A stretch of DNA of 64,000 nucleotides, taken from contig NC_092570.1 of NCBI RefSeq assembly GCF_037975245.1, forward strand, positions 14,895,501-14,959,500, written 5' to 3'. The position numbers and the translations under genes were made by a program. Under the pieces are notes generated by a model. That model was given only the letters and a program-made list of their open reading frames with translations. It made no database searches and was not told where the DNA came from. Below, piece by piece: positions 59,450 through 64,000 of this stretch (position 1 is the first letter of the stretch; each line of letters begins with the position of its first letter). Source of the DNA: Apostichopus japonicus (taxonomy: Eukaryota > Echinodermata > Holothuroidea > Aspidochirotida > Stichopodidae).

Positions 59450-60600
59450 TGAATCTGACTTCAAATGACCTTTGACTTCCCCCTAAAACTATAGGCTTCA
59501 TTTAATCAATTTTAAATACTAATATTCATACCAAGTGAGAGATCTGCCCAAGCTTCCAAAATTGAGATATCATGTTTACAAGGTTTTCACAATTTGACCT
59601 CTGATAACCCCACATGACCTTTGACCTCCACCAAAACTTTAGGCTTCTTGTACTCAATGTGGTTCATATACATATAACATGAGATCAGCCCAAGCTTAGC
59701 GTCTTGATATATCATGTTTACAAGGTTTCACAATTTGGCCCCTGGTGACACAAACGACCTTTGAACTCCACCAAATGCTATAGGCATCTTTACTCAATGT
59801 GGTTAATATATTTATTACATTTATGAGATCAGCCCAAGCTTACCTTCTTGAGATATAGTACCATGTTTACAAGGTTTTCACAATTTGACCTCTGATGACC
59901 CTATATGACCTTTGAACTCCACCAAACCAATAGGCTCATTGTACTCAATATGGTACTTCTACTGAGCAAATATGAGATCTGCCCAAGCTTTCCCTCCTTG
60001 AGATATCGTGTTTACAAGGTTTTCACAATTTGACCTCTGATAACCCCACATGACCTTTGACCTCCACCAAAACTTTAGGCTTCTTGTACTCAATGTGGTT
60101 CATATACATATAACATGAGATCAGCCCAAGCGTAGCGTCTTGATATATCATGTTTACAATGTTTCACAATTTGGCCCCTGGTGACACAAACGACCTTTGA
60201 ACTCCACCAAATGCTATAGGCATCTTTACTCAATGTGGTTAATATATTTATTACATTTATGAGATCAGCCCAAGCTTACCTTCTTGAGATACAGTACCAT
60301 GTTTACAAGGTTTTCACAATTTGACCTCTGATGACCCTACATGACCTTTGAACTCCACCACACCAATAGGCTCATTGTACTCAATATGGTACTTCTACTG
60401 AGCAAATATGAGATCTGCCCAAGCTTTCCCTCCTTGAGATATCGTGTTTACAAAGTTTTCACAATTTGACCCCTGATGACCCCAAATGACCTTTGACCTC
60501 CACAAAAAAACAAGGCTTCTTGTGCTCAATGTGGTTCTTCAACACAAAATATGAAATTGGTTCAACCTTCCCTTCTTCAGATATCGTGTTTACAAGCTGG
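59450..60600. repeat. ~130-bp tandem array with DR1/DR4-like motifs and higher-order duplication
   Basis: At least eight units are present. Perfect DR1 TGACCTTTGACCT occurs at 59615-59627, 60051-60063 and 60487-60499, with one- or two-base variants in the other units. A block of about 436 bp (59587 onward) is repeated at 60023 onward, so three-unit blocks amplified together. It shares a family with 21780-22230. Confidence 0.85.
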
Positions 60601-61079
60601 GCTTCACAAATGCACACACACACACATACATAATACACACATATGCCATCATGAATGCAAAGGTTATGATTATCATCATAACCAAAAAGAATGTTGAGCC
60701 AAAATAATATATTAACAATTGACATATTCCAGTATGACTAGCCTTAATCAATAATATACTTTGCTAGGTAACTGATAACGCTTCAGCATCTTAACTGATC
60801 ATTCTTGTAATTATGAATGATGGGGTTTCTTTAAATTCCAACTGAGGCCTGCTTACTTATCTCAAGCAGAACGAGACACACCATTTCTTTAGTCACAATG
60901 TTTTCTTCAGTTGTACATGCTTCATGGACATTTCAGCCAATGAAGTGAGACAATCTATACTCAGTCAGCTTCATACGATTCAATCACAGTATCTGATTGG
61001 CTACGGTGTTCCATTGACAAAAAACTGAAAGCTGTCTGAAAAATTCTGTAACGTAAGACGTAATATAGTTTAGTTCTTT

Positions 61080-61640
61080 TAGTACAAAAAAAGGATTAGG
61101 AGGGACACTCAATTCCCCATAAAGGCCCCTATAGGAGAGAAAAAAACTGAAGACACAAACACTCAGACCCGATTACAATGCTTAAAGTGCTCAAAGCATT
61201 CTTAAACCCATTCACGCTAATTGCAAGTACAACTTTCTCAGGCAAACCGTTCCACTCATTCACAACCCTATTAGAAAAAAAGTTATGCCGAATATTAATC
61301 CTACTTTGTGAATTTTGGAGTTTAAGGCAATGACCTCTGGTACAACTACTATTAGCAAACATGAAAAAGTCGGTGAAGGATAAATTGTCAAAACCATACA
61401 ATCTTGAAAACCTGAATCAAGTCACCACGTTACCTCCTAAGCTCCAGTGTGGTGAGATTCAACAGTTGTAACCGCCTATAATAAGGAACACTCTGTAAGG
61501 AACTAATCATCCTAGTAGCCCTCCTTTGGACCTTTTCGAGTACTTCCTTATCCTTAGCAAAATATGGGTTCCAAGCTTGCACAGCATACTCCAGATGAGG
61601 ACTAACCAACTGCTTATAAAGCCTTACTACTATGTAGGAT
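61080..61640 (-). mobile_element. LINE 3' fragment (reverse-transcriptase C-terminus), copy B
   Basis: The minus strand reads YKQLVSPHLEYAVQAWNPYF, KDKEVLEKVQRRATRMISSL, then LTTLELRR, YGFDNLSFTDFFMFANSS and NRVVNEWNGLPEKVV with few breaks. It is the same CR1/L2-like family as 20385-20840 and extends further upstream. It is 5'-truncated and frameshifted near 61395. Confidence 0.8.
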
Positions 61641-61649
61641 AGTCTGAGT

Positions 61650-63100
61650 TTGTCATTTTAATTTGATCGCAATTTCTTTTGTGAATAGATGTATAGTGTC
61701 AACTAGGATTACAGCTATTGCTTGGGCTTCTCATCTCTGAAGAGATGAATAGACTGATATGCATTTCTTGCATGGAACACACTCTCAGATAAACGGTTTA
61801 TTGCGATGACTGCGATAATTGCAATCCAAGACAAATGAAATGAGTGCGATTAAGTTCTGCGATCCTGGCTTTCCACACAGCTCAAATTTTAGGTTACTAC
61901 TGAGCAGAACTGTGTAGTCGGCAGCTCTACCTAAATCAATGGCTATGCTCATCATAGGCCTCCATATCATGTTTGCGATGGCCAATTACTAACTAGCCTT
62001 GGATAGGTCTAACGTTAAGACTACTGTAGCCTAAGAATGAGTAAGATGTAAGATGCTTGTTAATGTTAGGTTAGTTCTGGAGAATGCCAAAGTGAAGGTT
62101 AATTACATGAATACTAGGCATAACATACAGCCAAATCTTTTTTTAGTCACGAATGAGCCATACGTCCTTTCTCTAAACGTTCAGTAGCTTAATGGTAGTC
62201 ACACCCTGCCTGACTCAGCTGGAAAGTACTTGGCTAGGCTTCACGTTAGGGAAGCTTATCACTGGGTGGAAGCAGGAAACGTTAGCAGTAAGTACTAGCC
62301 TAGTGGTAGCTTTTAGTCTAGCATAATTAACGTTAGTTCATGGTTTACTATCACTGTGCTTGTTCGTTTTGACCGTTGTACAATTTTCTTTCAATAAGCT
62401 ACTTCAGTATGTGCAGAATTATTTCAAAAGTCTTTTAAGTAAATATTACCACGACGTGAGAGGGCCGAATTGCAAATTCCTTGAGTGTATGTCTAACATC
62501 GATATGTGATTCACCTGATACCTTACATGTTTCAATGCAACGGTTTGGTGCTACAGATGCCTACGTTATGATATCTATTTACCTGCAAATTACGAACGAT
62601 TACACTCACTGCGACTTACTTCAAGTCATTTATCTGAGTCGCTTCCGTGGGGGGAAATGTTGGATTTCTGTGTTCAATAACCCTATGCTCATCAGTATCA
62701 CGCATGGGCGACGATCATGGGAGGGGGGGGGGGACGGGGGAGGGGACATGGACCAATACTTTAGGTGGGGTATAGTATCTAATATCCCCCCCCCAATATT
62801 TGGTGGCATAGTCTTTTTGTGTGGCTATAAATAGAAAATAATGCGTGAGATTATTTATCAAAATCATATTTTGCGGTGGCTAAAACTTCATCCAGCACAT
62901 GCTGCATGAGGTAAATGACTCTTCGTGGTCGTTTCTGTGACTTGTGACCGTATAGCATCATGTCACTCATGATTATTATCATAATGTCCGTACATCTCTT
63001 GTGTATGAGTGTAAGTACGTACAATCATATATATGATCCACATCGATATGGGTTCAATGGGTTTCCATTTGGCCTGTTTCCTACAAGATTTCTAACCGCA
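61650..63100. other. No gene supported; G/C homopolymers
   Basis: Poly-G at 62718-62732 and poly-C at 62785-62793 sit in a repeat-like segment. The 117-codon frame across it depends on those runs. Confidence 0.4.
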
Positions 63101-63644
63101 GGCGCGTAGCCAGGGGGGGTGGGCGAAGGGTGGAAACCGCCCCTCCCCTTGAGCATATTTTTTTTTGAATATTTTTTATGATATCGAAGTTTTATAGTAG
63201 CCGTTATAAGAGGTTTTAATATTTGTACACTAATAAATTAACTGTGTCTGAATTTTCGAAAATTCCCTGACCAACATTCTTCATCATACTTCCCTCTACT
63301 CGTGCAATTTTGACCGGTCTGTTAGGGGTTGAAGGTTTTTTATTCTATATTGGTTGTCCATATATGATATTTTGTGCAACATTATGGGCATGTTTTGAAG
63401 TGAATTATTATTCAAATTCTGAACAAATAATTAGCTTAAAACCTTGAAAAGTGGGGCTGACGGGTATTGTGGGGCGTTACGTAAAATTACCTACAAAAGA
63501 AATGATCCACAGGAGATGCGATGAGGTCGAACATGATTTGTGACTGGTGACAATCTCGAAAAAGGTTATGAATGAAAAAAAAAACTATTGGGAAAAACTT
63601 GGTTCTCAGGCAAAATTGTACATCTGGTTGGTCATTTTCAAGCC

Positions 63645-63800
63645 GGAGAAGTGCCATTTCCGGTGATCTGGGGGGCTATCAAACCAAAAATTTTCTTGTA
63701 CGCTGCGCGCCAACCAATGGTGGCGCTCCGCTTTGATAGTAATTTGCCTGCATCCAAGCAAATGTCCCCCCCCCCCAATTTACGAAACATATCGCCGCCC
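63645..63800 (-). mobile_element. hAT-related MITE fragment
   Basis: It matches the subterminal block of the 13912/14237 families in reverse (gtacgctgcgcgccaacca, tggtggcgctccgctt), followed by poly-C and 'cgccgcccctgcc'. Exact termini and duplications were not found. Confidence 0.5.
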
Positions 63801-63894
63801 CTGCCATACTCATCATTATCACGTACCTTTAGCCAGCCTTCTCGGTGAGGGGGAAGCCAAATATTGTCCTCATTTTAAGAGTCAGATAACTACG

Positions 63895-64000
63895 GTTTAA
63901 TGAAAGCCTGTTGTGATGACTTTTCAAGTCACGAAATAGGCTCTATCCCAGTGGCGCAACCACCTTTTTGGTAGTGGGGAGGCGTCAGATGTTATGCCGT
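63895..64000. repeat. Dispersed repeat shared with 31310-31400, cut by the window edge
   Basis: 'cctgttgtgatgacttttca' and 'cccagtggcgcaaccacc' match the earlier copy. CAGTGGCG at about 63950 may be the left end of another hAT-type element running off the window. Confidence 0.45.

Overview
This is animal nuclear DNA, AT-rich and with low gene density. Genes are split by GT-AG introns of roughly 0.2-4 kb, and the rest is filled with transposon remnants, minisatellites and poly-G/poly-C runs. The repeat style (many 'taggcctat' motifs, dense hAT-type fragments, CR1/L2-like LINE tails, ~130-bp tandem units) and the gene families suggest a marine invertebrate deuterostome. An echinoderm such as a sea cucumber is my best guess, but this is inference and no species marker is present.

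Four genes can be reconstructed exon by exon, with all reading phases closing. (1) 2.3-9.5 kb, plus strand: a MINDY-4B-like protein, a FAM188/MINDY deubiquitinase-fold protein with arginine in place of the catalytic cysteine. (2) 16.2-23.3 kb and (3) 29.5-37.0 kb, plus strand: two tandem paralogues of a single-domain LAMP/CD68-type lysosomal membrane protein. Both have five coding exons in identical phases, four equally spaced lumenal cysteines, one membrane span and a C-terminal YxxPhi sorting signal. A TATA box lies upstream of the first. (4) 46.1-53.8 kb, minus strand: CAB39 (MO25), complete in seven coding exons, 334 residues. These are unrelated housekeeping and cell-biology genes; nothing suggests they work together, apart from the LAMP pair arising by duplication. 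Two exon-like open frames of unknown identity (218-448 minus, 56530-56667 plus) are listed at low confidence.

The space between and inside the genes holds a large mobile-element record. At least six insertions have hAT-type termini and matching 8-bp target duplications: 13912-15013, 14237-14634 nested inside it, 16298-17953, 28327-28707, 30669-31078 and 33282-34628. A seventh at 37005-37430 starts within a few bases of the second LAMP stop codon. A 28-bp perfect hairpin occurs twice, each time bounded by 8-bp repeats, with a degenerate third copy. Other elements are a 603-bp inverted-repeat element, a 148-bp long hairpin, a ~560-bp element in a CAB39 intron, LINE tails at 20.4, 27.1 and 61.1 kb and a tRNA-SINE-like piece at 36.1 kb. 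Tandem arrays have unit lengths of 121, 51, ~145, ~130, 166, ~184, ~85, ~47 and ~41 bp. The ~130-bp unit carries DR1 and DR4-like nuclear-receptor half-site pairs. Stretches not named below (449-1994, 11501-12529, 39121-41239, 42931-43984, 44206-46005, 54000-56330, 58690-59440 and 61650-63100) contain no gene that I can support.
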